From: Portunus trituberculatus
Taxonomy: Eukaryota > Arthropoda > Malacostraca > Decapoda > Portunidae
Assembly (NCBI RefSeq): GCF_017591435.1
Contig: NC_059296.1
Location: forward strand, 30,161,369 to 30,225,368
Length of the DNA: 64,000 bases
Reading direction: 5' to 3'
Shown here: one piece after another, positions 17,098 through 30,286 of the stretch
Position numbering within the stretch: position 1 is the first letter of the stretch
Layout of the letters: each line of letters starts with the position of its first letter
The notes under the pieces: generated by a model
Databases searched by the model: none
Seen by the model: the letters and a program-made list of their open reading frames with translations, nothing else
What the model was told of the DNA's origin: nothing
Program-made: the position numbers and the translations under genes

Positions 17098-17330
17098 CAC
17101 AATGTGTTCCAGGAACGTATGTCATCCAGAAATTAATGTATACCAGCGCTGAATGTATTCCAACACCCATTGTATTCCAAGAGCCAGTGTGTTTCCCCAC
17201 CTACTTCATGCCACCAAATGTGTGTGCTCCAGATATAGAAATGCTGTAACAACAAATATCTTACAGCGTTCATTGCATCTTACAACGGAATGTGTTGCAG
17301 CACTCAATGTGTGTGTTGCCGCATCCGATG
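17098..17330. repeat. 17-bp minisatellite, decayed left flank
   Basis: Imperfect 17-base units such as GTATTCCAACACCCATT and GTATTCCAAGAGCCAGT follow each other with indels. They share the GT..CA.CACCCA.T pattern of the core array to the right. Confidence 0.65.
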
Positions 17331-18484
17331 AGCTGCAGCACCCAACGTGTTGCAGCACACAGTATGTTGAAGCACCCAATGTCTTGTAGTACCCAGTATG
17401 TTGAAGCACTCAACGTGTTGTAGTACCCAGTATGTTGAATCACTCAATGTGTTGAAGCACACAATGTGTTGCAGTACCCAGTATGTTGAAGCACTCAGTG
17501 TGTTGAAGCACACAATGTGTTGCAGTACCCAGTATGTTGAAGCACTCAATGTGTTGAAGCACACAATGTGTTGCAGTACCCAGTATGTTGAAGCACTCAG
17601 TGTGTTGAAGCACACAATGTGTTGCAGTACCCAGTATGTTGAAGCACTCAATGTGTTGAAGCACTCAATGTGTTGCAGTACCCAGTATGTTGAAGCACTC
17701 AATGTGTTGAAGCACACAATGTGTTGCAGTACCCAGTATGTTGAAGCACTCAATGTGTTGAAGCACTCAATGTGTTGCAGTACCCAGTATGTTGAAGCAC
17801 TCAATGTGTTGAAGCACTCAATGTGTTACAGTACCCAGTATGTTGAAGCACTCAATGTGTTGAAGCACACAATGTGTTGCAGTACCCAGTATGTTGAAGA
17901 ACTCAATGTGTTGAAGCACACAATGTGTTGCAGTACCCAGTATGTTGAAGCGCTCAATGTGTTGAAGCACACAATGTGTTGCAGTACCCAGTATGTTGAA
18001 GCACTCAATGTGTTGAAGCACTCAATGTGTTGCAGTACCCAGTATGTTGAAGCACTCAATGTGTTGAAGCACTCAATGTGTTGCAGTACCCAGTATGTTG
18101 AAGCACTCAATGTGTTGAAGCACTCAATGTGTTGCAGTACCCAGTATGTTGAAGCACTCAATGTGTTGAAGCACTCAATGTGTTGCAGTACCCAGTATGT
18201 TGAAGCACTCAATGTGTTGCAGTACCCAATATGTTGAAGCACTCAATGTGTTGAAGCACTCAATGTATTGCAGTACCCAGTATGTTGAAGTACCCAGTAT
18301 GTTGCAACACCCACTGTGTTGCAGTACCCAGTATGTTGAAGCACTCAATGTGCTGAAGCACACAATGTGTTGCAGTGCCCAGTATGTTCAAACACTCAAT
18401 GTGTTGAAGTACTCACTGTGTTGCAGTATCCAGCATGTTGAAGCACTCATTGTGTTGAAGTACTCAGTGTGTTGCAGTACCCAA
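17330..18484. repeat. 17-bp minisatellite core with 51-bp higher-order repeat
   Basis: Three 17-base variants occur in fixed order: GTTGAAGCACTCAATGT, GTTGAAGCACACAATGT and GTTGCAGTACCCAGTAT, making a 51-bp higher-order unit repeated about 16 times with very few changes (best at 17398-18240). Because 51 is a multiple of three, reading frames stay open on both strands, including a 279-codon frame with a 17-residue period. That periodicity is a by-product of the DNA repeat and not evidence for a protein. The first few units alternate in one substitution (ACTCAGTG versus ACTCAATG), giving a local 102-bp period. Confidence 0.95.
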
Positions 18485-18790
18485 TAATCTGAAGCACACA
18501 ATGTGTTGCAGTACCCAGTAAGTTGAAGCACACATTATGTTGCGGTGCCCAGTGAGTTGAAGCACACAATGTGTTACAGTACCCAGTAAGATGAAGCACA
18601 TAATGTGTTGAAGCACACAATGTGTTGCAGTACCCAGTAAGATGAAGCACACAATGTGTTGCAGTACCCAGTAAGATGAAGCACACAATGTGTTGCAGTA
18701 CCCAGTAAGATGAAGCACACAATGTGTTGCAGTACCCAATAAATTGAAGCACACAATGTGTTGCAGTATCCAGTAAGTTGAAGCACACGG
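18484..18790. repeat. 34-bp higher-order subarray of the 17-bp minisatellite
   Basis: Two 17-base monomers alternate here: GAAGCACACAATGTGTT plus GCAGTACCCAGTAAGAT, repeated about nine times. The AAGAT or AAGTT end distinguishes this family from the 51-bp core, so it was amplified separately. A 34-aa period appears in minus-strand frames because three 34-bp units equal 102 bp. Confidence 0.88.
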
Positions 18791-19279
18791 TGTGTTGCAG
18801 CACACAATGTGTTGCTCCACTCAGTGTGTTGCAGCACCCAATATGATGCACCATCCGATGTGCTTTAACACGCAATGTGCTCCAGCATCCGATGTGTTGT
18901 AGCATCCATTGTGTTAAAGCAAACATTGTGTTGAGGCACCCAATATGTTACAGGATCCAGTGTGTTGCAGCACCAAATGTGTTGAAGCATCCAATGTGCT
19001 GCAACATCCAACGTGTTGCAGCACTGTTGCATTACTCAATATGTTGCAGCATCCAGTGTGTTGCAGCATCCAGTGTGGCCAGGAACTAATGATCAATGAA
19101 GCGCTCCAGATATTGTACATGTCTGAATTTGAATTCAAAAGTAGGTTATCATGAGGCATATCATGAGGAAACAATACTTTCAAACATCAAACTGGGGAGT
19201 TAGTACTACTTCCACTCTCGCTTGATTATTTGCTGTGTGTTTTATGGTGTCATCGGAAATACTTCACTGACTACATCTG

Positions 19280-19341
<62 letters not shown>

Positions 19342-20607
19342 GTGTGTGTGTTGGGGGTGGGAGGGGAAAATCGTGTAAGACAATAAGTAGAGTATCAAAA
19401 TTTTTGCTGTGATCTACTTCATCCACGCGCACCACAGCCTAATATGTGTCTCACTGTGCTCTGCTTGTGGCGCCGACCAGTGTGTTCCATAGGTTCAGGT
19501 GCGTCAAAGTACCATAAGAACCAGTGTGTATCGCGACACCCGGAGTGTGTGTGTTTCACTGTTTCACTGTTTGATCTGCTGCAGTCTCTGACGAGACAGC
19601 CAGACGTTACCCTACGGAGCGAGCTCAGAGCTCATTATTTCCGATCTTCGGATAGGCCTGAGACCAGGCACACACCACACACCGGGACAACAAGGTCACA
19701 ACTCCTCGATTTACATCCCGTACCTACTCACTGCTAGGTGAACAGGGGCTACACGTGAAAGGAGACACCCAAATATCTCCACCCGGCCGGGGAATCGAAC
19801 CCCGGTCCTCTGGCTTGTGAAGCCAGCGCTCTAACCACTGAGCTACCGGGCGTGTGTGTGTGTGTGTGTGTGTTTGTAAGTGAGCGCGACAACATTGATT
19901 ACATTATAAGAAACGTGATATCACATCCAATGAATGACAGCCAAACCTACTGCATCATGCAGCGTGTGTCACAGCATTAGCTGTCTAATTCACTTTGAAA
20001 CACAAAACCCATAGTGTGTCACAGCACTCTTTCTGTTATGATAACATAACCACTCAGCTCAACCCGCTTTAATTTTAGTCATTGTGTTACACCTGCCAGA
20101 GTGCCACAACTCCCACTGCGCTGTGGAATCTGCTGTGTTACAGCATTAACCTTTCATCATGGCATCCAGTGTGACTTAACACTCAGTGGGTTACTAAACC
20201 AAGTCGGTAACAATAGCATCTATTTGTCAAGCAACACGTGTGTATTACAACACCGTAGTCAAGTCATTCGGTATCACAGCAACCCAGCGTGTTTTAGCAT
20301 CTAGTGTTTGGCATGATACTCTGTGCATCACAGCAACAATGTCTGCGTCAAGCACCCAATGTGCGGCACAGCACCAGTATATCACAACACCTTGTATGTC
20401 AGAGCATCCCGTGTGGCTTACAAAGTAGTGCATCACATCCAGTGAATGCCAGATCATCGTGTCTGGCGGCAGGTGTAGCGCACAGGGGCAGGTGTGTCAT
20501 GTAATTCAATGAGCTGCAGTAAAACAGGTGCTATAAAAGCAATGATGTGTAACAATAATTGTTTTTTTTTGTTTTTTTTGTCTGCAGCAGTAAGTCACAG
20601 TGTCCGC

Positions 20608-20692
<85 letters not shown>

Positions 20693-20807
20693 CTAGGTAC
20701 GTACGTGCGTGCGTGCATACGTGATTGCTTGCAAGTGTGCATATGTGCATGCCTGCGCGCACGCGTGTCTGATAACCTACGGCATTATAATACGCAATGT
20801 GTCATAG

Positions 20808-20852
<45 letters not shown>

Positions 20853-21074
20853 CAAGCAGTATATATTGCGGCACTCAATGCATACGAAAGTGTTTAGTGC
20901 CTCTCAGTGCCAGCTTGCCAATATTCAAATTGTGTCTAAAATGCACACAATATGTCTTAAATCCAAAAAGCATCCATCAACTACTCAGCCTATAAGAGTA
21001 CAAAGCCTCTTTAATCATTTGCACACTGTGGATTACTTTCTTTTGATGGCCACTGTTTGGGTCCTGACCCTGTA

Positions 21075-21138
<64 letters not shown>

Positions 21139-21270
21139 TTATATCCAGTGTGCTAAGGCAGTGTTAGTATTCACTGCATGGCGGCTCGAGGGATAAGATC
21201 TCAGAATATATAATAAACGGTGTATTTTGATCCTGCCTCATTCCTCAGGCCGCAGTGCCAGTAAGTGCTG
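18790..21270. repeat. 17-bp minisatellite, decayed right flank with insertions
   Basis: To about 19080 the units are recognisable (for example GTTGCAGCATCCAGTGT) but variable. Beyond that only scattered degenerate units remain (CATCCAGTGTGACTTAAC near 20165, CAGCATCTAGTG near 20297, ATATCCAGTGTGCTAAG near 21143). They are interrupted by TG microsatellites at 19282-19352, 20611-20690, 20812-20850 and 21076-21138 and by the SINE at 19551-19852. No gene seen. Confidence 0.65.
19551..19852 (-). mobile_element. tRNA-derived SINE, near-complete copy
   Basis: On the minus strand this copy starts with a tRNA-like head that keeps a perfect A box (TAGCTCAGTGG) and B box (GGTTCGATTCC), with anticodon-loop sequence TTCACAA (CAC, valine-like). 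It continues into the same body and tail as the copy at 10843-11124, ending in a doubled GTGAAACA motif followed by (CA)n. The 5' flank is also (CA)n, seen as TG at 19852-19873 on the + strand. Both internal Pol III promoter boxes survive. It lies inside the decayed right flank of the 17-bp minisatellite. Confidence 0.85.
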
Positions 21271-21639
21271 CAGTGCCACAGTTCAGTCCCTCCTTCATTT
21301 CAGTGTCTGGCGTGGCCCAGTGCCTGCTTAACTCCGCGTCCCCGAGTTCCTCGCCGCCCAGTATGTCTTAAGCGCTGGAGAATCGCGTGCCTATGGAGGA
21401 AATCCGCTCGCAGCTCGCCCAGCCTACACACCCACACACATGAGCAATACGCTTCCATAATGCTCGCCTGCCCATGACCCGTCCACTACATTCAGGGTAC
21501 AAAGTCCACATTGTTCCGTGTACGATTAATGTTCCTCCACACGCAAGTAAGCCGTAGATGCACATGTGTGAGTACGTTCATGTGTGCGTACTGGAGGCTG
21601 GCCGTGTGCAAGGGTGGTGAGAGTTGTGCATTCCTGTAG

Positions 21640-22263
21640 GGGTGTGTGGCGGAGTGAGGCGGGCGAGGGAGCGGGGGCAGCACTGGCCGCGTGTGTCGGC
21701 TTCGTACGTTGGGGGCGGAATCTGGCCCAACTCTCATCGACGATTGGCCGGCGCGCGCTGAATGGGCGAGGTTACTATGGCTCCGCCCACTCGGGAGAGA
21801 TTACATCGCAAATGCTGTGTGTGTGTGCGATGCTCGGGCAGGCTGGAGTCCGGAGTCTTAGTGGTGTTCTATTTGGACCGGCCGTCAGTTGTGCTGAGGG
21901 TGCGCGGTTGGCCCGTCCTGCAGCTTGTTGTGAGCGTTAGCACGAACCGCCTCTGTCTCTCCTCTATCGTCGTCTGTCCCGCCGAGTGGGTGATAGTTGT
22001 GTTGAGAGGAAGGATTGGTAGAGAAAGACAAGCAGTTGCAACTAATCAGCGAAATGTAGCAAAAGAGGAGCTTGGTGAGCACCCAAGGTCCTGCCGACTG
22101 ATCCCGATGAGCAGGGCCGCCCGGCTGGTGGGTCCACACTCACGCAGTTCACTTCTCAGCCCTGCAAAGGCGCCCCAGCCCGTCCTGGCCCTCTGCAAGG
22201 GCTACAGCGCGCCTTGACAGTACCGTTCTCGAAAGTATCGTGAGCCTCGAGTAGTGAATCAGT
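21640..22263 (+). promoter_or_regulatory. CpG-rich promoter and 5' UTR block of the 22264 exon
   Basis: This is a GC- and CpG-rich stretch unlike the AT-rich surroundings. It has GC boxes (GGGGGCGG at 21711-21718, CCGCCC at 21783-21788), an inverted CCAAT box (GATTGG at 21742-21747) and an arthropod-type initiator TCAGTT at 21885-21890. A weak downstream-element match begins near +28. If transcription starts at about 21887, the 5' UTR is about 376 nt, assuming no intron. A possible 5' UTR splice donor (G|GTGAGC) near 22075 means part of this could be spliced out. The motifs are seen in the sequence; the promoter role is inferred. Confidence 0.45.
22054..22217 (+). other. Upstream ORFs in the putative 5' UTR (start-stop element plus 36-codon uORF)
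   Basis: An ATG immediately followed by TAG lies at 22054-22059. A second uORF of 36 codons runs from an ATG at 22107 to a TGA ending at 22217, in a different frame from the main ATG at 22264. Its start context is weak (C at -3, A at +4). If the leader is unspliced, both could lower translation of the main ORF. A spliced leader or a later transcription start would remove them. Confidence 0.3.
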
Positions 22264-22423
22264 ATGGATATGAACGGAATGGATCAGTCAGGGCAGGCGG
22301 CCGCGGGAGGCTACATGAACCGCTGGTATGATGGGTCGGAGGGCGGCCACTCGGGCCTCCACCAGGACTACTACAACAGCATGGCACAGGCGATGCACTG
22401 CGCCTACGGCAACAATATGGCCG
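22264..22423 (+). CDS. First coding exon of an unidentified, probably regulatory, protein
   Basis: The exon encodes 53 residues plus one base (phase 1). The ATG lies in strong context (A at -3, G at +4). In-frame TAG and TGA codons at 22252-22257 exclude an earlier start in this exon. The exon ends at a consensus donor, G|GTATGT, with GT at 22424-22425. Reading on through the donor gives 54 more codons to a TAG at 22585, with AT-rich, intron-like composition. The peptide has 7 Met, 9 Gly and 5 Tyr in 53 residues, an alanine triplet at residues 12-14 and a Tyr-Tyr-Asn motif near residue 37. It has no signal peptide or membrane segment. Such low-complexity, Tyr/Met/Gly/Asn-rich N-termini are common in developmental transcription factors and some RNA-binding proteins, but I did not recognise a family, and no DNA-binding domain exon is visible downstream. 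The GC-rich upstream block and the motif-rich, gene-free downstream DNA fit a developmental regulator; that is inference. Confidence 0.68.
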
Positions 22424-24390
<1,967 letters not shown>

Positions 24391-24425
24391 ATTCATTATA
24401 ATTATTGTTTTCATTATTGTTACTA

Positions 24426-24486
<61 letters not shown>

Positions 24487-24592
24487 CATTATTATTAATA
24501 TTATTATTATCATTATTATTATTGTTGTTGTTTTTGTTGTTATTTTCATTACAATCATTATTACTATTATTAATATTACACTTATTATTATT

Positions 24593-24658
<66 letters not shown>

Positions 24659-24710
24659 GTTACCACTATCATTGCTATTATAACTTTTATTATTATCATT
24701 ATTATTATTG

Positions 24711-24798
<88 letters not shown>

Positions 24799-24922
24799 TA
24801 TCATTATTATTATTATCATTATTGTTATCATTATTATTGCTTCTACTTGTTCAACAACAACAACCACCACAACAATTACTACTGCAACAACTACTACTGC
24901 TACAACAACAACAACAACAACA

Positions 24923-24956
<34 letters not shown>
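24391..24956. repeat. Long (ATT)n block followed by CAA/CTA repeats
   Basis: ATT with ATC and GTT variants fills 24391-24838. CAA, ACT and CTA trinucleotides fill 24855-24956. Poly-Ile and poly-Leu frames are not genes. Confidence 0.96.
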
Positions 24957-25406
24957 AATTTTATTGACATGAATGTGGAAAACAGATAGAGACAGAGAAA
25001 AGTACAATTATCATAATGAATACAATCACCACCACCACCACCACTACCACCTCCGCCACCATCATTAATATTTCATGCATTACAAAACAATATCAACTCT
25101 GAGTATTCTGTTTATTTACCTAGTGTAGAGGTGATTTTTGACTCCATGTTTGTAAGAGGTAGGAAAGAACAGGCGACAATTGTCCCTTTGACCATTGGAG
25201 CTGCGAAAGAGTAAGCCTTGATTCACTGCGCCAATAAAACACGTTACAAGAAGATTTTCAGAAAGAGATTATGTATGTAACTTATTATGATAATTCTTTG
25301 TATCTCTATCAGTGGACGACAAAATAGCAGGATCCATGTTCATATTGATATTGATAGCAAAGATAATAATTTCGTAAACCAGATATAATAATGATAAAGA
25401 AAAGAA

Positions 25407-25407
<1 letters not shown>

Positions 25408-25472
<65 letters not shown>

Positions 25473-25571
25473 AATAATAATGATAATGATAAATGATAAT
25501 GATAATAATAATAATAATAACAATAATAATAATGATAATAATAATAACAATAATAGTAATAATAATAATAT
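25408..25571. repeat. (AAT)n block
   Basis: A clean run to about 25468, then AAT with GAT and AAC interruptions. Confidence 0.95.
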
Positions 25572-26095
25572 TGAAAACAGTAACAGTGACAATAAAACAT
25601 CAACTAAACATACAAATACATAAACAAGACATTTTTTCTTTCTTTTCTGTGCTTCGGCGTTGCTCACACAATACTCTTCACCTCACGTGTTGTTTAAATA
25701 AGTGGCCTTGAATAATGGCACTAATACTGTCACTTCCACACTTTCCACCACCAAGGCAAGTCGTGGAGCGTAATCCTATCAGGTTACAGTACTGCCTCCC
25801 TCCGCCCTGTCCTCCCTGTCTGCCCTGGCCTGCTTCTGCCTCTCGCGGCCGCCAGCCACCTCAGCTTAGCCCGCCCTGCGCCGCCGTCACCAGCTATTCC
25901 TGCTTCTTTCATTCAGAGCAGGAGACACGCGTGAAGAACACAGGCTTCCTCTTTGGTGGTTATTTAGCCCAGACGATCAGCTTTCATAGAGGCTGAATAT
26001 ACAAAATCCTAGTTAATGGGTATCCTCTCTCAGCAGCCACGTTACCGCCGCTCTGTGAAGCACCAGGCAATGTTTGTTTTCTGACACGAGTCAAC

Positions 26096-26146
<51 letters not shown>

Positions 26147-27604
26147 CTTCCATGGAGATGACCAGACGCGATGACTGAGTAATTAACAAGCCAAGATAAT
26201 ACTGAGAGCATTTACACGTGCTGGACAATTAAGGGAACATGTGCAAGCCGGGATTACAGGAGCTTAGGCGTGGCGTTCTATGGTATACGAGTACATGGCA
26301 AGCCTCGCCCTACCATGGTAACGACACCACCAGCGCCTCACCACCCATCCCTTGCATCTTCAGTCCTGATCCCCGCCTCTTCCCTCGCTCTCCCGCCTCT
26401 CCCGCCTCCTTATCGCCCCAAATGGGTGTTATGAGCCACGGGATCGTATTACTGTCCTTAATCACTGGTTACTCTGTTCATTACAACTGTCATCAGCAAG
26501 TCGTTAAACCGCAATTTGCCTCTAATGACAGACTCAACACTTTATAACGTCAGGAAAGTGATGAATCCTGAAAATTACAAGATGGAAGACAACGCTGCCA
26601 CTTTCCTCCCGCACAACTGAAAGGAAGTGGGTAAGTGACAGCCGCGTCAGTCCTCTCCCTATCAGTCCACCGACGTGTGTACCGCGGCGAGGCGCAGCGA
26701 GCGTCACCACCATTGTTGAGGAGAGTAACCATAAGTGCCACACGTGCGGGTGTCACAGCGCCCGTCGCCTGTATCGTGCCTGGCTCACACTCTTCTGGGG
26801 CTTCTCCGTCACCGCCACTCTACTCCGGCCATCCCTTCCCTCGCTCTGATCCTGTAACGCTCATCCCGCTGCTCTCTGTGCTGTCTCTGCGTCAGCCTCG
26901 CGCCACGTAGGAACAAGATATAGATCTTCGTCCCTACACAGCCCAGAGTTCACATGTGTTGAGAAACGAGCTGTTCCAGCGCCACATATTCTAAGTTGAA
27001 CATTTACCGACATGGATAATAGGATTGCCGAAAAATGATTTGTCAGCCTTTCTTTATAACTAATTGGCAACTTACTGCACGATAAAAAAAATCAGTAATA
27101 ATTTCTAGCAAAATCATTCATAAAATGCTATTTTTACTTTAGAAAGAGATTTGTCATGTCAAATCAAGCAGCTACTGTATTTTGTAAGCTTTGGAAAATG
27201 ACGGTACAGTTCCTAGAATGTTCTCTTCGTATGTTGAAAAATCTTCATATTTTTTTTTCTTTTATGCCAACGTTCAGTCTTCAAATATTACTTACGTCAT
27301 GTAACCACACATAAATGGAAGAGCTCTTTAGTTTTAATGCTGATAATATTGAAAAATCTCCATGTAATACCTTTTTGACTCGACTGTTCATGGCGTTCAA
27401 GCAGTTGGTATCACATAACGACAAAGAGCAGAACAATTCACCCGGCTGTAAGGAGGCAGCGACGCAAGAAAACCTTGACAATGACTGCCCACTGCTGCCT
27501 TGGTGATGCTCGGCAGTTACCTTCCAGGGTCGCGAGAAGAGCAATGCACTGGTGACGCCTCTTACTGCAGGAATGTACGTGCAAGCCTTGACACCTGCAT
27601 AGCT

Positions 27605-27608
<4 letters not shown>
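25572..27608. other. No gene seen
   Basis: GC-rich, C-rich segments at 25780-25900 and 26300-26420 and a CpG-containing stretch at 26640-26910 alternate with AT-rich DNA. Frames of 60-100 codons are present but unrecognised. Confidence 0.45.
26099..26143. repeat. (CT)n microsatellite
   Basis: A pure CT tract of about 45 bp. Confidence 0.97.
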
Positions 27609-27669
<61 letters not shown>

Positions 27670-27671
27670 CG
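27609..27671. repeat. (TG)n microsatellite
   Basis: A TG tract ending in GTGCGTGCGTGG. Confidence 0.97.
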
Positions 27672-28207
27672 TGGTGGTGCTCATGGCGGCGTTACGCAAG
27701 CCACACCTGCCGGTCACGCGAGGCAGAGTGGATCAGGTAAAGAGTACAATTACACCTGTTGAGCGAGCAGAGCCGGGCGAGGTGTACAGGTGCGAGAGGG
27801 AGGACAGCCTGCACTCCTGCGGCTGACGGCTTGATGACAGTTGCTAATGGACGTGATTGACGGATGAAGCGTCGTCGTTCAGGAGGCTGTTCCACCCGTG
27901 ATTGACAATGATTACACCCTGGATCATCCCCGCCCATACTGCGAGTGACTGGCGATGACGGGGCGATAGCAGCAGCGCCCGCACCACGCTGACACTCGCT
28001 GCGGCCAACTCTCCTTAAAGGCGCTATCCTCGAGGTGTGATCTCAGAACCCTCAGCTATTTCCACTGGTTCGCTTCGTGCCGACACATAACTGCTTGGCA
28101 TCTTTTCCGTGCAATGTTCCTCATAACCTTCAATCTCCTGGTATATTTTCTTTGCTGAGTGTCGTCTCGTATATTTTGCCCCTTCCGTGACAGCGAGCGA
28201 GCGAACA

Positions 28208-28208
<1 letters not shown>

Positions 28209-28265
<57 letters not shown>
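28209..28265. repeat. (CA)n microsatellite
   Basis: A pure CA tract of about 56 bp. Confidence 0.97.
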
Positions 28266-28267
<2 letters not shown>

Positions 28268-28689
28268 ACACACACGGTACACAGATATTTTTGGTAATCG
28301 TTCTTCATCACGATATATTCTTTGAAGAAATTTGCAAGCAAGGTTTTTCTTTTTGTGTTCTTGTTGTTGTTGTTTTTTATTGAGGGAGCCTCCACAAATC
28401 TCCACATGAATTAAACCCGAAAGGAAAATGGCTTCCATGTTGATCCATAAGACATTGAATTTGTATGATAACAAGTAGTCTCAAAACTTTGGACAGTAAT
28501 CTTGCACTTTTTTTATTAATAACAGAAAATTTATTGCAATGGCCGAGTGAAGTCATCCTTGAACAACCTATAACAGAGATAGGGAGAGAGAGAGAGGAGA
28601 TGCCATTCAAGGAGGAGGGAAGAGAGCGGTGGCAAGTCTCATTAAAACCCAGGCTGCGGGAGTTGTCCATACACGTGTGACATCCGGAA

Positions 28690-29035
28690 GGAATCTGCAA
28701 GCAGGGTCTTTGAGAAGCGTAAGCCGCCCGCTGGCCACGGGAGCGCAGCGGCAGGACTAGGAAGCCAATACCTGCCTGCCGGGGCCCGGGACACAGTAAG
28801 CTGGATGCGCCGCTCAGGCCGGCCCGCGGGAGGCTGCCACAGTCATCGACCGGCCTTTGTAAAACTATTTGCTTTGCGTTGCCACAGCGATACGAGGCCG
28901 ACGCAAATGAGCCACTTTTGATCGCCGGAGTAAGCGATCCACTTTTACGCTCCGAGAGTGAAAGTTGGGCAGTTTTTTTTATTTCAAATACGATGCAAAT
29001 TGTGATTTTTACTCAGTCTATATGCAACTGCGACA
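28690..29035. promoter_or_regulatory. Candidate regulatory block with POU octamer
   Basis: An exact octamer ATGCAAAT lies at 28993-29000. A related ACGCAAATGAG lies about 90 bp upstream, with CCTTTGT (TCF/SOX-like) near 28854. GC-rich unique sequence, no ORF of note. Confidence 0.3.
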
Positions 29036-29090
29036 CTTGGTAGATTTGTCTGTCCTTCATTTGAGGCGTACTCCCTCGTGGTGGGACAAG

Positions 29091-29093
<3 letters not shown>

Positions 29094-29173
<80 letters not shown>
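29094..29173. repeat. (TG)n microsatellite
   Basis: A pure TG tract of about 80 bp. Confidence 0.97.
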
Positions 29174-29176
<3 letters not shown>

Positions 29177-29439
29177 AGGACGCGCCGACACAATGGCGAC
29201 GATGAGTGCCGAGCGGCGAGCACAGGAGACGACCAACGGGACACAGGACAGGCAGATGATTGTTCCAGGAGGCTGGTGAGGCGGCCGTCCTTTCCAGGGA
29301 TGCACGCAATGCCTGATGTCGCATTATTTGCTCCTCTCCTCCAGAGCCGCCGAGACGTGCATACTAATGAACGTGATCGACATTCCTCTCCCACTATACC
29401 CATCGGTTTTTGGGGAAATGTTACTCCTTCTCTCCCATT

Positions 29440-29440
<1 letters not shown>

Positions 29441-29521
<81 letters not shown>

Positions 29522-29602
29522 CTTAGGTAGTACATGTTGTGTTCTGGATTGTGTTGTGCTGTGTTTCTACTACTACCACCACCACTGCTCCTGCTATTAC
29601 TA

Positions 29603-29642
<40 letters not shown>
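29441..29642. repeat. (CT)n followed by (ACT/ACC)n
   Basis: CT at 29441-29517. ACT and ACC trinucleotides from about 29565 to 29642. Confidence 0.94.
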
Positions 29643-29643
<1 letters not shown>

Positions 29644-30286
29644 CCATCGCTACATTTTTCTTCGTTTCCTTATGTTTGTTTTCTTAGTACTCTTCTTCTC
29701 TCTTTTCTTATTCCTCTTTCTCCTTCTCTTGCCCATCCTCCATCTTGTCACCATTGCTTTTCTCACCATGTATTTTCTTTCATACTGATGGGAACATTTC
29801 ATACCTACTGCTCTATTCTCCTCCTCCACTTCCTCCTGCTTCTCTTCCTCCTTATTGTTTTCTACTGCTTCCTGCCGCCGTGATAACGCAGGAGTTGATG
29901 GGGAGAAGTCTTCCTCCTCTTGTTCTCCCACTCGTAATGTGCCCACAATGGTGTATAATTCAGCACAGACCTTCCTTCCTCTAAAACGAACATGTCTTCT
30001 GGCTTGTCTCTTCTCTGTAATGGTATGTAATTCTTCGCCTCTTCGTCCTCCTCCTCCCAGTTCTCGTCCTGCTTCTGTTCAAGTCTTCAGTATTTTTGTC
30101 ACAGTTCTCATTGAGTTTCTTTGTCTTTTCATCGGCCTTCTTCCTTTTTTTCTTTCCTCTTCTTGTTCTTTTGTTTTTTCTTATTCATTTTTCTATTTAT
30201 GTTTCAGTCTTCTTATTTTCTTTGTTTTCGTTTTTTTTCACCTTTTCTTCATGTTCTATAATTTTTTTTTTTGTATGTTGTTGTCA
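29643..30286. other. Pyrimidine-rich tract, no gene
   Basis: Strongly T/C-biased + strand DNA (TTC, CTCC and TTTCTT mixtures), probably decayed CTT and CTC repeats. Confidence 0.55.

Noticed and set aside
17398..18237. 279-codon open frame with a 17-residue repeat
   Set aside because: It is the 51-bp DNA repeat read in frame. The opposite strand is open as well, and there is no start context, promoter or domain to support a protein.
17098..19080. CRISPR-like array
   Set aside because: Units are directly adjacent with no unique spacers, and this is eukaryotic DNA.
21762..22217. 151-codon frame upstream of the exon
   Set aside because: A chance open frame in GC-rich promoter DNA. It begins upstream of the likely initiator and has no recognisable domain; only its last ATG is kept as a possible uORF.
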